Source: Mesocentrotus franciscanus
Taxonomy: Eukaryota > Echinodermata > Echinoidea > Camarodonta > Strongylocentrotidae
Length of the DNA: 64,000 nt
NCBI GenBank assembly: GCA_037976565.1
Contig: CP137683.1
Span: forward strand, 13,969,699 to 14,033,698
Direction of reading: 5' to 3'
Of this stretch, positions 48,376 through 61,200 are shown one piece after another. A model generated the notes under the pieces. That model was not told where the DNA came from. It did no database searches and saw only the letters and a list, made by a program, of their open reading frames with translations. The translations under genes and the position numbers were made by a program. Position 1 is the first letter of the stretch. Each line of letters starts with the position of its first letter.

Positions 48376-51300
48376 ATGAATGATGATGTGAAAATCACAG
48401 ATCTGCCAGCGCTGACCCACTCCAAGCTACACCTAGGACACAGCTTTGTGTGGACTCACCTCTTCCCTGAAAGTGCACAGGTATGCTTCTCCATAAGCTG
48501 CACTAACACTGAAAGCAAAAACCAGCGTTTTTCTTCGCATTCCGGGAGTTTTGTCAGAAGTTGCTAGGCAACTACCCATAAACATGATTAAAAAAACCAA
48601 ATCGAAAGAACCCACCTCTGGGAGTGTTTGTTTGTTTGTTTGTTTGTTTGTTTGTTTAATGCCTTCTGAAACTCCACTGGTTTGTGCAGTGTAAATGCTT
48701 GTGCTCAAGATACCTGTGACTCTCCTTGTTTCCGTGCACAAATCATGAGCACAATTCACCAAATAACAAGAATTAGCAAACACCAACTGGTTTCATGGAT
48801 TTTTCCAGTAGTGTAAATGGCATTAAAATAAAACTAAGTTCAGAGTTCTAAAAACAAGGTTTTATATTAATTACTCCTATTTTGCATTATCTATTTGTAA
48901 TGATACTCGCTCCCAATGTCTTGGTCCTATTGTATTAGGATGACATAGTCTCTATTTTTAAAATGTTCAGGTTCTGCAGATTTTGTGTAATTAATGGTTT
49001 ACTTTTACAAATCTGTGGATGTAACATGTTTTGGAACCAAGCTTTCTCTCACTTTCTTTTTCATCCCCTTAGAAACCCAATACCGGTAGTCCTTATCATG
49101 CAGGCCAACCACATGGTGTAACCACAAACTTATCAATTTATAGAAACCAACAGTTTACTCCTCGTTTATTTTTTTAAATTGATATCAGTTTCCTAGAACT
49201 CGTAGCAAGCACGCCACCTGTCATCACAATGGCTCTATCTACATGTACGGTGGGGTGTGTGGTAATGTCTCTCTCAAGGACATGTGGAGATTTGAACCCA
49301 GCACAAGCCTCTGGACCAAGCTAGAGTGCCGCGGGGACACCCCTCCCCTCCTGCAGGAACACACCATGGTTGGCTATAAGGTATTTATATGTCCTTCTTA
49401 TAGGACAATCCAACCCTCGTTAAGAAGGTCAATTGTATAAAAAGCAGAAAAATAGGAGAAACAGAATGTCAAAAGTTTGAAATATATCGGACCAGTAATA
49501 AGAAATTTGAATTCTGAAATTACTAATTTGAATTCTGAAATTACTAATTCTGTGTGAATCTCAAATTGGTAATTTGGTCAGTGGATTGTGACATACAATG
49601 TAGTTATGAACAACTCTCCCGTTTTTTGTGTACAATAATGTCATCAAAGGGATAGTTGAGTTTTGGTATAGAGGGCGCTACATGAAATAATTTTTTTTGT
49701 GAGATAATGAAAAACTGAGTGTCAAATATGAAAGAGCATACAATTTAAATGACAAAATCTTTGTTTGATCAAAATCGGTTCAGAGACGGCCGAAATATCC
49801 ATAAATATAACCATTTCTAATATTTGTGGTGACCCACAAATATTCGATAATTTGAACCAGATGTTGAAAAAACGAGATAGTGCCTTATACGTATTATTCC
49901 AGCCAATGCCGATGTTGGCGTCTTGTTCGCTTTTTCGTATTGGTAATAATATGCGCAACCAGCCGGCCCGTGTATTGTTATTATTATTAAATTATTAAAT
50001 TAACGGTCACCGTATTTTTTTGAAAGTGGGGCTGAATTGGTATGATCGGATTAAATTTCACAAATTATGGGGTCTAAAATTACCTCCATATAGGTCCTAA
50101 AAGGCAGTAGAAATGTCATAAATAGAATAAGAGCAATAACCATGCACTTTGAAGGCATTTGCGGTCTTAAACAAGAACTCAACTGTCCCTTTAATTTCTT
50201 TTTACGTCCAAGTGCCTTCTCCCTAGGAGCACTATATACTTAAAACACATGTTGGATAGCATTTATAATGTTATAAGTTCATATGCTTAGGTCATAGGTC
50301 ATTATAGGTTAAATGTAATTTTTTACTCTCATACGACTAGTAGCTTTGCGTACGGTACATTGCTCCAAGTGCAACCAAACTTAGATAAGGGATAATTTTT
50401 GGCGGTGTTCATGTAATTTGGTCACAGGTGGGCAAGACAAAATCTGGCTATTGCCCAAAGATTAACCTTGTCATATTGATAGTAAAATTTTCAAACAAAT
50501 AGATTCATGAATTGACCTTTGACTGCGCACATGAGCGCATGTCACAATTATCTGTCTCAATGTGCTACGCTAAATTTGAAACACCACCGTCTTACTCACC
50601 TGCAGGAATCCATCTTCATCTTTGGTGGTCTGTGCGGGTTCGACAACCCCGGAGAAATCTCTCTCTGGATCCTGGACCTCACAAAGTTCACCTGGCAGAA
50701 GCAGGTCATCACCTCGGAGGTCATGACCCCTACCAGTCGCAGAGGTCACTCGGTGGTGTGTCATAATGGAGGGATGCACCTCTTTGGAGGTCATGTGGAC
50801 CTCAAGGGATCCTGTAGTGAATTCTGGACCTTGGATTTTGGTGAGAACTTTTAAAAGGCTTGCAGATCGTTATTATACAGTGCGTTCCAGAAAAAAAAAT
50901 GAAACTAGAAAACGAACGGTACTGTGAGCCAACTATGAGCTCTACAATAATAGTTCCTTGCTTTTTATTAAGTATAAGTACATGTAATATGCTCTCTTAT
51001 GGTACTTTGATTGCATTAATCCACAAACGCTTCACCAAGCAACATTATTTTGAAAATGCAATGTCAAAAACCATTCCTGCAAGATTTTGGTAAAACCGTG
51101 AAAACTTCATTATCACATTTGAACATGACATAAGGGAAATGTTAGCTTCAAAGAATGATTATGCAAAATTTGCATTGTGCGATGATGTGCATATAAATAA
51201 GCAGTTACAAGAAATAGATGTAAATAACAATTTCCTCTCAATAGAAACCTTGTACTGGCACACCATGGTGTACAATAACCAGGAACCTAGCCCACCTCCC

Positions 51301-54300
51301 AGACACGGTCACTCAGCCGTCATCCATGATAACTCTATGTACATCTATGGCGGTAGCAAGAATCTTCAGCGACTTCAAGACATGTGGAAGTGGGACTTTG
51401 GTGAGTTTTTAAACATTGGCCTTCCCTTTCAGGATAAGGTTGAGTTCTGGTCATTTCTGGTTGTTTCAAAAGCATATTGACTGAGCTATACAATGCGTAT
51501 ACAAAAAAAGTGTACCCAACTTTGGTAGCTTCTAATTAAAAAGTTATAAAGTATGTGACCTTGAATCATATTTCATTGTAAGGGATAACTAATACCCTGT
51601 CTAATGATACCATTTTCACAATTGTGCTGCCAAGAGTGACTGAACAGCAGGCTTTTCAAAAGGATTGTCAAAATCCTCTTGTTCCAAGTTTGGGCTGAAG
51701 CAATGAATGTGGGTCAAGAGCTATTATGTGTGTGTTATCTCATTCCAAAAACAATTGCTCATTTATTTACATTGACTATTAGGCAGTTGAAAATAAATGG
51801 TGTTGTTATCAACTCGAACACAAGGAAGGACATGCTTATTACAAGCAAAATTTATGATATTCTCTTCGTTATGATGACTACAATCTTGACTTCAGTCGCA
51901 TTCTGTGTTTAAGGTAACCCTTCTCATTGAGTGATACAAAATGGATAAAGTTTATTTGGGATATTATCTTTTATCAGGAAAGTCTGCTGTCAATTTCTTT
52001 GAAATTTATCATCATATGTGTGCTTTCTTGCATTTGGGTGTGGTGACCTTTGAGTTTTCATTCGCTATTAGAGATACACACCTTATGCTCCTTACCCATG
52101 TGAAATAGCGCAGCTGACAAGTGAGCAGAGAGAACTTAGATATCATGAGACAAGAAGTTATTCGGCTGTTCAAAATAATTAAGGTTATCCTGTGGATTGA
52201 AATAAGGTTCTGTGAAAGCCTATAGATACAATGCATCATTTTAAACAATGAAGCACTGAAGCACGATGCATAATTCACCTTTTAAAAAAGATTTAAGACC
52301 AAAGAAGCACATGCATGTGACCTGACCTACATTCGTTCCTTAACCCCAAACTTGGTACAAGGCGATTTTGACAACACTTTTTAAAGACTCTGGTGCTCAT
52401 TCATCCATAGCTGAAATATTATGAATAGGGTATCATTGGACAGAAAATAAGTTACTCTTCATCAGGAAATTGATTTCAAACTCATATTGGTTATGACTTT
52501 TTAATCAGGAGCTATAAAAGTTGGGTACACTTTTTTTGATACGCACTGTATATGTACATGTAGTTAGCTATTATGGCACCTGTGTCTACTCTGATATCTC
52601 TTTTCCTAAGGACATAGAAGCATTGCAGCAGTGATATGCATAGTAAAAAGACTGTAATATTGTTATTATCTCTTCTTTAGCTTGTACATTTCTATCTTGC
52701 ATTCGTAAACCAGTAACTCAATAAGCTGTACATTCTGGTAAGCTTTAAAATAGTAATAATTTCTCCCATTACAATATTGGCACTCTACCTGTACCTGTTA
52801 AAGCGTATTATTTGTAACAAAATTATGTTATTATAAATTGTAAGGACTACCCATATCTTTCTTTGCAATGTATTCTTCCTGTTTCTACATATGGTATACT
52901 ATTTAATGTCATATTCAATCACCACTCATGTAAATTATTCTTTTAATGTACAAGTATTTTTTTATCACTTTGATTGAAAATTATGCAACGCATGATTTTT
53001 TTAATTTTTTATAAATACCATTTTGAGGGACTGAATGAATTATTGTTATTATCGTTTTAATCCACAATCCTTAAATGACATTGAAATGCTTTGCAGGGAG
53101 CCGTCAGTGGACTAAGGTCCGTTATTGGCAGGGCCCACCAGCCCTCCATGGCCACTCTGCCCTCTCGCTTGGAGATTCTATGATGATCTACGGAGGGGAA
53201 GACAAGGACGGGGCATTCAGAAGCAACCTCTGGATATTCAGTTACAGTAAGTATGACTACGCCAGTGTCTAATGAGTACGATTGTCTCGTGTTCATATTC
53301 ACACTGTTGCCCATAAAGTTGGAATGATTTTCTTTTCTTACCTCTGTTTATGAAATATTTGTATCAATATCATTTATTCTTGATAGAAGTGGTTTATATC
53401 TTCTAAGAACTTTAATAATAAATCTAAAGAGTCATAGAGATTGATCCATAAAGTTTTGGAAGATATAAACTTGTTCTATCAAGAATAAATCATATTGTCA
53501 CAATCATTTTTTGAAACGAGGTAAGAAAAAATTTCTCCAACTTTATGAGGAATTGTGTATATAGGCGGGCATAAGTTCACCATATAAACTTTTTATGACC
53601 AACTTTGTGGTGAATTTGCAGTAGTATTCGATATGAGCATTCGAACATGTAAAATTCTAATGATCAAGGTTCAAAATAGTCATCTGAACAATGAAATAAT
53701 CATTTTAGGAGAATATAGGCCTACACGCTTCATTGATGGAGGAAAACTAGCTGTCCTTGAAATCAGGGAAAATCTGGAAATTGAGTTCCATTTTGCAATC
53801 AGGGAATTAAATAAAATTGCTCAAATTAGGAGAGAGTCACAAAATATCATATTTATCAGTATTTCATAGGCCCATAAGCAGGGCTCAACACTTACAGGCA
53901 CCTGAGACACATTGATGCCCAAAAGCAAAGCCCGGACCCGCAATATTTTGTAAATTTCACATAAGGCTCATGTATGCATTGCAGCCCATAAAAAGTTAAA
54001 TCCAGACCCCCTTCCCAAAAAGTTAGTGTAGAGCCCTACCGTAATCAATCTCTTATGTTTGTCTTGTGTCCAAAGAGTGTATTCCCTGGATGATTGGCTG
54101 TGGTATTTTGAGTGTGTAAAATGTCTCCTTTAATTATTGGTCATTGAATTTTGAAATTCCGTTATGGATAAATCATGGTAAACTCTGTGAATTTGTTTTC
54201 AAGAAGTACTGGGAACCCAGAGTACATGTAGGTCAATTAGAGTTTTAAACTTTTGAGAGATTAGAAGATAGAGCTCTTGATTTCATGATAATATTCTTTT

Positions 54301-56041
54301 CTAGGCTCTGAGAGTTGGACTAAGGTGCCTTACAAGGGTAGTGTCATCCCCTCACCCACCATCCACCAAACCTTCGAGATGGACATCCCACAGTCCGCCT
54401 CTCTCTTCCCACCACAAGATGAACGTTCCCTCTCCGCCCCCTTCCTCCAGCGACCCAGCATGTCATCCCTCCACGTCAGACCCCACCCACGACCCCATTC
54501 CTCCCCTCCTTACTCCATCGAGATCAAGAAGGGTAGCATGAAGGAGAGGGTCTTTAGGAACAGAATCCACCCCAATAGAGGCCAGACTACACCCGTTGAT
54601 GAGGGTAACCATGGTGATGTGATGATGTTGTGCAGGGATGCAGATGATGATGATGATGTTCATGGTGATGACAGTGGTACTGAGGATGATATTGATGAGG
54701 AGGAAGATATTTACAACTCGAGGATTTTCATTCCTGTCAAAGAGCTGACGAACTCCAGCAGGGAGAACTTGCTGGAAGAAGAAGCGAGTCAGAAATCTGA
54801 TACAAGCATCAGAACTTTCAGGAAAACGAAAGTGAGACCAGTAGGGACGGATGCTCTGAGCCCATCGGATGAAGAAAGAATTGAAGAAAGAACTCCTACA
54901 TCTGCATTCGGAGATTTACTGTTGACAGACCTTGATCGATTAAATCACAATGACATGATTGCCTCTAGAAATGCAAAAATCCTGAGCATACCACGGGTTA
55001 GTATAGAGGACTACGATAAAACTGAAAACCCCCGAACCTTAATCAGTAGGTCACATGGATTTGGAAATGGAATGTCTGTCGGGAATGCTGTGTGCAATAA
55101 TCTTGGGAAGTTCAACAAGAGACCACAACTTATCCAGGTGCTGCCAAAATCAAAATCGGATGAAATACCCCTGTTGAGCTGTTCCATCGATGACATGAAC
55201 TTGAAAAACAAGTGGCTATCAAGTGAACATTTCGCATTTGTGAACGATGGTTTTACCATTGGCGATGACACTTTGAAGCCTCCGTGCCGTCCACGATCAA
55301 ACAGTTTAACAGAGCAGAAGTTGGTTGTCGAAAACCTGCTTGATGACCGTCATCTTTCTCTCAATGATTTGCCAAACATGGCGTCGCTGATTCTGCAGAA
55401 ACATAACAGGACCTCCACAAACAAAACCCAGGGATATCATAAAGAACCTACCAAACCCGGAGGGAAACGTCCTGTGCTGAAGAAACGATCTCAAACGGAC
55501 CACGCCCTTTATGCAAAAACCATGCAATATAAGAATGAAGGATTCAATGGGGACGTTTCCATTAGCAAGGGGCGCCACCATTTACCAGTACCTGTACACC
55601 TCTATGTGTTTGGTGGTCAGGAACATAATGTGAGCAGTGTACACAAGTACCAGACCCGGTTGCCAGTCTTCAGGTGTACTATCGTACCAGGTGAGTCCTC
55701 TTCATGGCTTTAAGGCTCACCAAAACAATACATGGGCTTTAAAGGTGAAACGAGTAGAAGGTACTATTCAGGAAGATAAATAAGAAAATTCTTACACTTT
55801 AGAAAGGATGTTTTCTGCTGTTGTTGTTTTCTGTGACAACAAAAGAAAATCATTGTGGGTGGGGAAGGAGGAGGAGTGGGAGAGGTAGGGAAGGGAAGAC
55901 AAAATAATTGCTATCAGTACCGCTAGTTGCGATATGTACTATTTTATTATGATGTGTACTAACTTTATGTCATATTGTTTGTATATTATTTAATTCACAG
56001 GGAAGCTTTCAGCTAGTCAAATCCAGGCACTACTTCACTGA
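48376..56041 (+). CDS. Kelch-repeat protein with split propeller and long disordered insert
   Basis: Seven exons join to 2265 nt, 754 aa: 48376-48480, 49189-49380, 50606-50840, 51245-51400, 53097-53246, 54305-55690, 56001-56041 (TGA). Kelch blades are marked by IYMYGG (52-57), IFIFGG (102-107), MHLFGG (156-161), MYIYGG (209-214), MMIYGG (258-263) and LYVFGG (712-717), with W in the following strand of blades 1-5 (e.g. WTKL, WQKQ, WTKV). N-terminal HSFVWTHL looks like the closing strand of the last blade. Residues about 289-705 have no fold signature, are Ser-, Asp- and Glu-rich and include an acidic run (about 390-417). No signal peptide, BTB or transmembrane segment is visible. RSKHA in blade 1 recalls LZTR1-type kelch domains, but the BTB domains are absent, so I assign no name. 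The first exon also contains in-frame GTG and upstream stops; the ATG at 48376 is the first usable start. Confidence 0.88.
49189..53246 (+). CDS. Kelch gene exons 2-5 (blades 1-5)
   Basis: Exons 49189-49380 (phase 0-0), 50606-50840 (0-1), 51245-51400 (1-1) and 53097-53246 (1-1). They encode the five contiguous kelch units. Two boundaries fall between blades (DF|E, DF|G), so blades 4 and 5 are each nearly one exon. Introns 2, 4 and 5 carry MITE-like elements. Confidence 0.88.
49403..50300. mobile_element. MITE-like family 2 copy interrupted by another MITE
   Basis: Begins gacaatccaaccc and follows family 2 to about 49640, resumes near 50195 (ttctttttacgtccaagtgc) and continues past 50230. The interruption at about 49646-50193 starts aaagggatagttgagtt and ends aactcaactgtcccttt, its own terminal inverted repeats. 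It lies in kelch intron 2. Confidence 0.6.
51487..52552. mobile_element. Tc1/mariner-like non-autonomous element, kelch intron 4
   Basis: Left tatacaatgcgtatacaaaa matches the complement of the right end, with both ends continuing aaagtgtacccaactt and later ttaaaaagt; the TIR is about 60 bp and imperfect. TA at each end fits Tc1/mariner target sites. About 1.07 kb with no transposase frame. Confidence 0.7.
53297..53564. mobile_element. Palindromic MITE, kelch intron 5
   Basis: The whole 265 bp folds on itself: cccataaagttgga near the left faces tccaactttatgagg near the right, and tattcttgatagaa faces ttctatcaagaata closer in. Short AT-rich loop. Non-coding. Confidence 0.7.
54305..55690 (+). 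CDS. Kelch gene exon 6 (insert plus last blade)
   Basis: This 1386-nt exon runs from acceptor ttctag to donor gtgagt. It starts SESWTKVPYKGS (outer strand of blade 5), then holds the low-complexity insert, and ends with VHLYVFGGQEHN and RLPVFRCTIVP. The body includes Pro/Ser/His-rich, acidic and basic patches (KKRSQTDHA, KPGGKRPVLKK). A final 41-nt exon adds KLSASQIQALLH. Confidence 0.88.
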
Positions 56042-56411
56042 CAGCAAGAGTTCTGACCTTTGACCTCTCATATCTTTATCGTAGCAAGAAGACCCGGAAC
56101 TGGAAGTTGCACTCGATAAGAGGTCAAATTCATAGAGCATCAAAATTGTACCCTCACATAGAGATTGGATGTGGGAGGGAACACTCGAGAGCTCCATGAA
56201 TTGACCTCTGATAGTGTACCCATGTATATGTCACAGCTATGTCTCATATTATGCTATGTCCTTCATCTGAAATACAGCTTGGGTAATCCACGTACATTTA
56301 ATATCCAAACCACTTGGAAACATATCTAGGGATTTTACATCATTCTGTGTTATACAACTCACTCCTAGATCCTAATAATGATAATAATAATAATAGCAGT
56401 GCACGCAGAGG

Positions 56412-56900
56412 TTATTGTGCGTATATTTTCATCCTAGGATTTATTATTTCAGGTTTTCGGAAAACTTCAGTTATGCATCCTTTCCTTATTAGATTCTCTA
56501 TTTCCTTTCCTACAAATTCTGCGTTTTGAATAGCAGACCTATCATTCTTACTTTCGGTTTTCTTGGGGCGAGTTATGAATGGTAATTTATACCCTTCGGA
56601 AATGATATCCAATATAAATTTGTTAGTTCCGATTTCTTTCCATTCATCTTTTACCGATTTAAGCCTTCCAACTGGATTATCAATTTTGCAATTCATTTCT
56701 GAATTAAGTCTTGACTCTCTGTAAAGTCATTCTTGTCTGCAAGTGCACTAATCTTATGGACATTCATATCATTCAACTGAATATCAAATGAGTTTTTACT
56801 TATCTTTTCATTTCTTGCTTCTCTGCTTGATGCTAGCTCTCTGCATTCAATTCAAACCTCCAATGCCCGAATTTACCACAGGCGAAACATGCTCCCGTTC
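56412..56900 (-). mobile_element. DIRS-like retrotransposon remnant
   Basis: The - strand frame 56696-56412 reads VGRLKSVKDEWKEIG, ILDIISEGYKLPF and EIENLIRKGCITEV, a layout I associate with the start of the reverse transcriptase region in DIRS-type (tyrosine recombinase) elements. Upstream, after a stop, lies ELASSREARNEKISKN and a CxxCxxxxHxxxxC zinc knuckle (CFACGKFGHWRFE, then C after a frameshift). The element is broken and truncated. Confidence 0.6.
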
Positions 56901-57290
56901 TCCTCTTGAAATATATCCCTCTGTCTTGGAGCTAGGATTTGACCATGGCCTTGGGGACTGCTGAGATACTGTGTTTAGGCATTTATTTAGGCATTTGTCA
57001 GCAAAAGTGACATGAAACAAATTGAAATGAATTCTTTTTACACAATAACAAGGATCTAGGAGTATTGTTGTATAAAACAAGTGATGCATGTTTCCATTTG
57101 TCCATTACAGGATCTATCCACTCTTGTTGAGGCTGTTAATGCACCTATCGTACTTTGATCACTCTGACACCTTCGTATGATATTTAGATATTCGTACAGT
57201 TTAGAGTGTAATGATTTTTCATTATCAAAACATACTTGTTATTCATCTGAACCCCTCATGTTCGCCTCTAAATCTGAGCTTTATAGTATA

Positions 57291-57423
57291 CAAATATACC
57301 AAGCTGTGAGAAAGAATAGTGGAAATTATTTATCTGAGGAGGGACTGGCAAAGTACTATTGCCAGTCCCTCCGAAGATATATAATTTCCACTATTCTTAC
57401 GAACTAAATGCTTGGTATATTTG
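57291..57423. repeat. Long near-perfect hairpin
   Basis: caaatataccaagc, gaatagtggaaattat and gagggactggcaa face their complements around a 7-base centre (agtacta). Arms are about 60 bp with small bulges. It is probably a foldback element; a hairpin transcript is possible but not shown. Confidence 0.7.
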
Positions 57424-58013
57424 TTTTATATCCCTTCTTTACGATCCGAACCGATTTGACACCAATGTTGAAATATCCCTTTAAAGATCAGTGTAAGGTC
57501 AACGTTGGACTTAATGATTAGCTGGCATATGATTTTTAACCCGCTATCAATAACAATGACAATGACAATTTATTCTCATGTCAATCTGCGCACAATTATA
57601 TTAACGCGCATTTAATGAGAAAAATATTCGGAGCTCTGGCAGAGATTTGTCTTTTATAGTGAAATTATATTTTATCACGTGACCACCAATTGACCAATCA
57701 TTTTTTTAGAAAACTCATGAATATTCATAGAAGGGATATAATGCTCATTAATGTGCCAATTCCTGATCAAAATTATGTTATATTTTGTAAATATATGTAG
57801 AAGCTCGGAGTTTATACTTTACATGTGTGCTATTGCAACAGATACCTGTTTATTGTTCTGTTTTCTATTCGTCCTCACTCTCTTTCTGTCTCTGTCTCTC
57901 TCTCGATCTCTCTCTCTCCTGTTTCTTTTGCTCTGTCATGATTTCATTTTATTCTAACCCCTTTTTTTTCTATGACTCCTCATGTATTCCAGTGTGAACT
58001 TGTTTTCTTGTAG

Positions 58014-58200
58014 TACAGTCAAACCTGTCTATTAACTTCACTCAAGGCAACGGAAACAGAAAAAGTGGCCACTGTAGACAGGTGGCCTTTCTAAACAGGT
58101 TCTGCAACACACATTTCTTTCTAGAAGAAGACAGTATACATGGTCACTGTAGAAGGGTGGCCTTTATAGAGAGGTGGCCACTAAGACAGGTTTGACTGTA
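58014..58200. mobile_element. 187-bp MITE with perfect 17-bp TIRs
   Basis: TACAGTCAAACCTGTCT at the left is exactly complementary to AGACAGGTTTGACTGTA at the right. Termini TA...TA fit Tc1/mariner-type integration. The inside repeats ggtggccttt twice. Non-coding. Confidence 0.8.
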
Positions 58201-61200
58201 TATTTATTAAATTTTAGAGTCTGAGAATGGAAATACAGGGCCTTCTGCATCAATCAACAGATATAAACCCCTCCAAAAAAAAAGTTTGGAAAACCAAGTA
58301 TGATCGATTATATTTCTCTTGTCATGGCATAATTATCGCTATTTTTAGTATTATTAGAAATTGGGTTTATTCCTTTTTAAAATGGTACCCTATTTGTTAT
58401 GATTTTTAGTCATGGCTTGTGCAGTAGATCAAAATAAGGAGCAAGGTCAATAGTAAAAATTGGCAAAATGCACTGCTCTTGTTTGACTGTGCATTCAAAC
58501 TGCCCTAGTGTCTGGGCCTTGTCAACACTTTTTAACCTCGGCATGATGCTTGTCAGATTCTTTAGAATTTGGCATTCATGAATGACCAGTTAGGAACAAT
58601 AGCCCCACTGTCATTTACAATTATTTACAATTATTTATCAAAGAAAGAAGAGTGCTCTGCATAACAATACCAGTGCTTACCAATTCATTTTGCAACTTTT
58701 CACAATTTGACCCTGCCCCTTATTCTGATGTACTGATCAATTCATGGCTGCAAAATCATAACAAATATGGTATTATTTTAAAGAGGAATAACACACTTTT
58801 CAATGATAATAATCAAAGCAATGATTTTGCCATGATAAGAGAGCTGTAATCGATCCAACTTCAGATTCCAAACTTGTTTTGATGGGTTTAGATAGTTACA
58901 TCTTCGATAAACCTATTCTATTATAAAATGTATTTATGCTTCACATTTTTTTGTACACATTTCTTGATATGTTGTTTTTATATTGAAGGAGCATACATGT
59001 GTGTGTTAAGGAAGTAAGTGAAAATTAGCAGTATTATTCAATCCTCACTTTGCTAAAGAATAGTACAGGACAATCTGGAGTGTTATCGTCTATTTACAGA
59101 TATACATTTATATACATAATTACAACATAGTTTTATATTTTGATATAAAGATTTTATATAGTATAGGGCTGATGTATGTAGAAACGGTAGCTTAGATTCC
59201 CAGTGGCACATCCTTCGTAGCTTTTGCCTTCGTTTGAAGGCTCAAGGCAAAACAGGAACCGATTAATACTGTTCGATAGTTTGGAGTTGTACAGGGTCCT
59301 GTCTCATAAAGACTTGTGGTCAATTCAAAGTGATTGCAACTTCAATTGCAACTCTTTATATGAGAGATATCAACTTGTAAACTGTATATAAGAGATGGGT
59401 GATTGTAACTTTTCAATTGATTGGAGGATTTGCAGTGGATTGAGTTGCATCACAAGTTTTATGACATTCCCCTTATATTTTAAACAATGAAATGTGATTT
59501 CATTTAAATTTCATTTCTTGCACACGAAAGTATTTACAAAAAGTGGATGTTTTTCTTTCTTTTTGTTGCAAAAATGAATAACATTGGATATTTTGATACC
59601 TTTTATTGGTTACGATCTGGGTTTAAATTGGATGTGTGTTTGGGTTTATATTTATGAGGATGCTGTGAGTATTATGAGGGCAAAAAACTGATATAAACAC
59701 ATTGTGAAAGGGGAAGACTGCCATTTCAACTGAATAAAAGCAGGAAAATAAGAGAAATAGGTCGTTGAAGATCTTTGAAAATCAGGTAAAGAGTAAGCGT
59801 ATTTTAGTTGAAATTTAATGTTTAAAATGTAATCTTGTATTTGTATCTCTCCTTTAATATGCTTTGGTATTTGTTTTCCATTCCCTTTTGTTTTCTTGCC
59901 AGGAATATAGTACGTATCATCTCTCAAATTGCAATTTAAAAATCAATCCATCCCTCCTGTTAGTATGTCTTGTGCCAAAAGTAACCCAGATTTCTATTTA
60001 GTTCTAAGACTAAAGCCTCGTTGAGATATGATACGGTAGACCACAGTTTTTTTTCTTGTTTTGTTTTTTCAATGATGCAAGCGTAACATTTTTCGTATCA
60101 TGTATAACACAAAGCTATTACTATGTGAATATGCAAAGGACTGAAGTGTCCCTTTTAATAATACGGCATTATCTTTTCCATATGTAAATCATGGTTTGAT
60201 ACGGGTCAAAATGGAAGACGGACACAGTATGTATTACCAGTGCAAATAGTGTATGAATGTATATATGTATGGATATGGTACAAGATGGTACATTGTCTAT
60301 GTGAAGAAAACAAATCTGTCAAGTGTTTTTGTACCAATAATCGGAATAGAGTTAAGTTTGAGTGGTGTGAAGAAAGCAAAAACCACAGAAAATTTGAATC
60401 CAATTTTGTTGCAATGATTCAGGCAGCCCATGAAAAGATTCAAAGGAAAATAACTTTAAATTAAAAACACATTAAGAAATGTAAAACTAACCCTGCATTT
60501 TTCATGTAGGAATTAGCAAATTTTGTTGTATTTTATAATTTTCTTTGACAGGTTCCTGATAGGCTCTTATAAGTGAGAGTGATACTTCAAAGTATAATAT
60601 GAGAATGTTCTTATAGTTTATTACTGTTCTTATGTAGAAAGCCTAGCTTGTTATGCCAAAGATATTCTAGTTTGGAATTATTATGCAAGTGCACTTTGCA
60701 ATCAAGAAGATATTTGTGTTTGCTTGCTATTAATATGTGTCCAGATTTGGGAGCTATTCGTTACAAATTGTATGCTCAGAGATATATATTCCTGCCTTTG
60801 GAGAGAAGTTTGAGTTCTGGGAAAGGTGAAAAATAATTTGGGAGTTTTCTCATAATCTTCTTGTTTGTACGATTGTTATCCCCTGAAAAGAATTGTTCTT
60901 CAAATGCCCTCATATTCCAAATATGACAAGAAATAGCTTTGGACCAAACTTTATATGCCACATGAGTGTGTGTGTTATGTAGTCCCATATACCCGACATT
61001 TCTGTGTGCAGTTCATGTGAACTGTTGAAGATCAAGTTGCCATTCCAATTCATTTTGATGATTCCAAAAACCTCAGTGTACGCCAATTCTTTCATGCATG
61101 TTTTACATAACTTTTTCCAGTTGCCTCCAAACCGTTTTTTTTTCACAATGCAATTGCTGGACCAGAATTAAACCTTATCTTTATGTACTGGCTCAAATGG

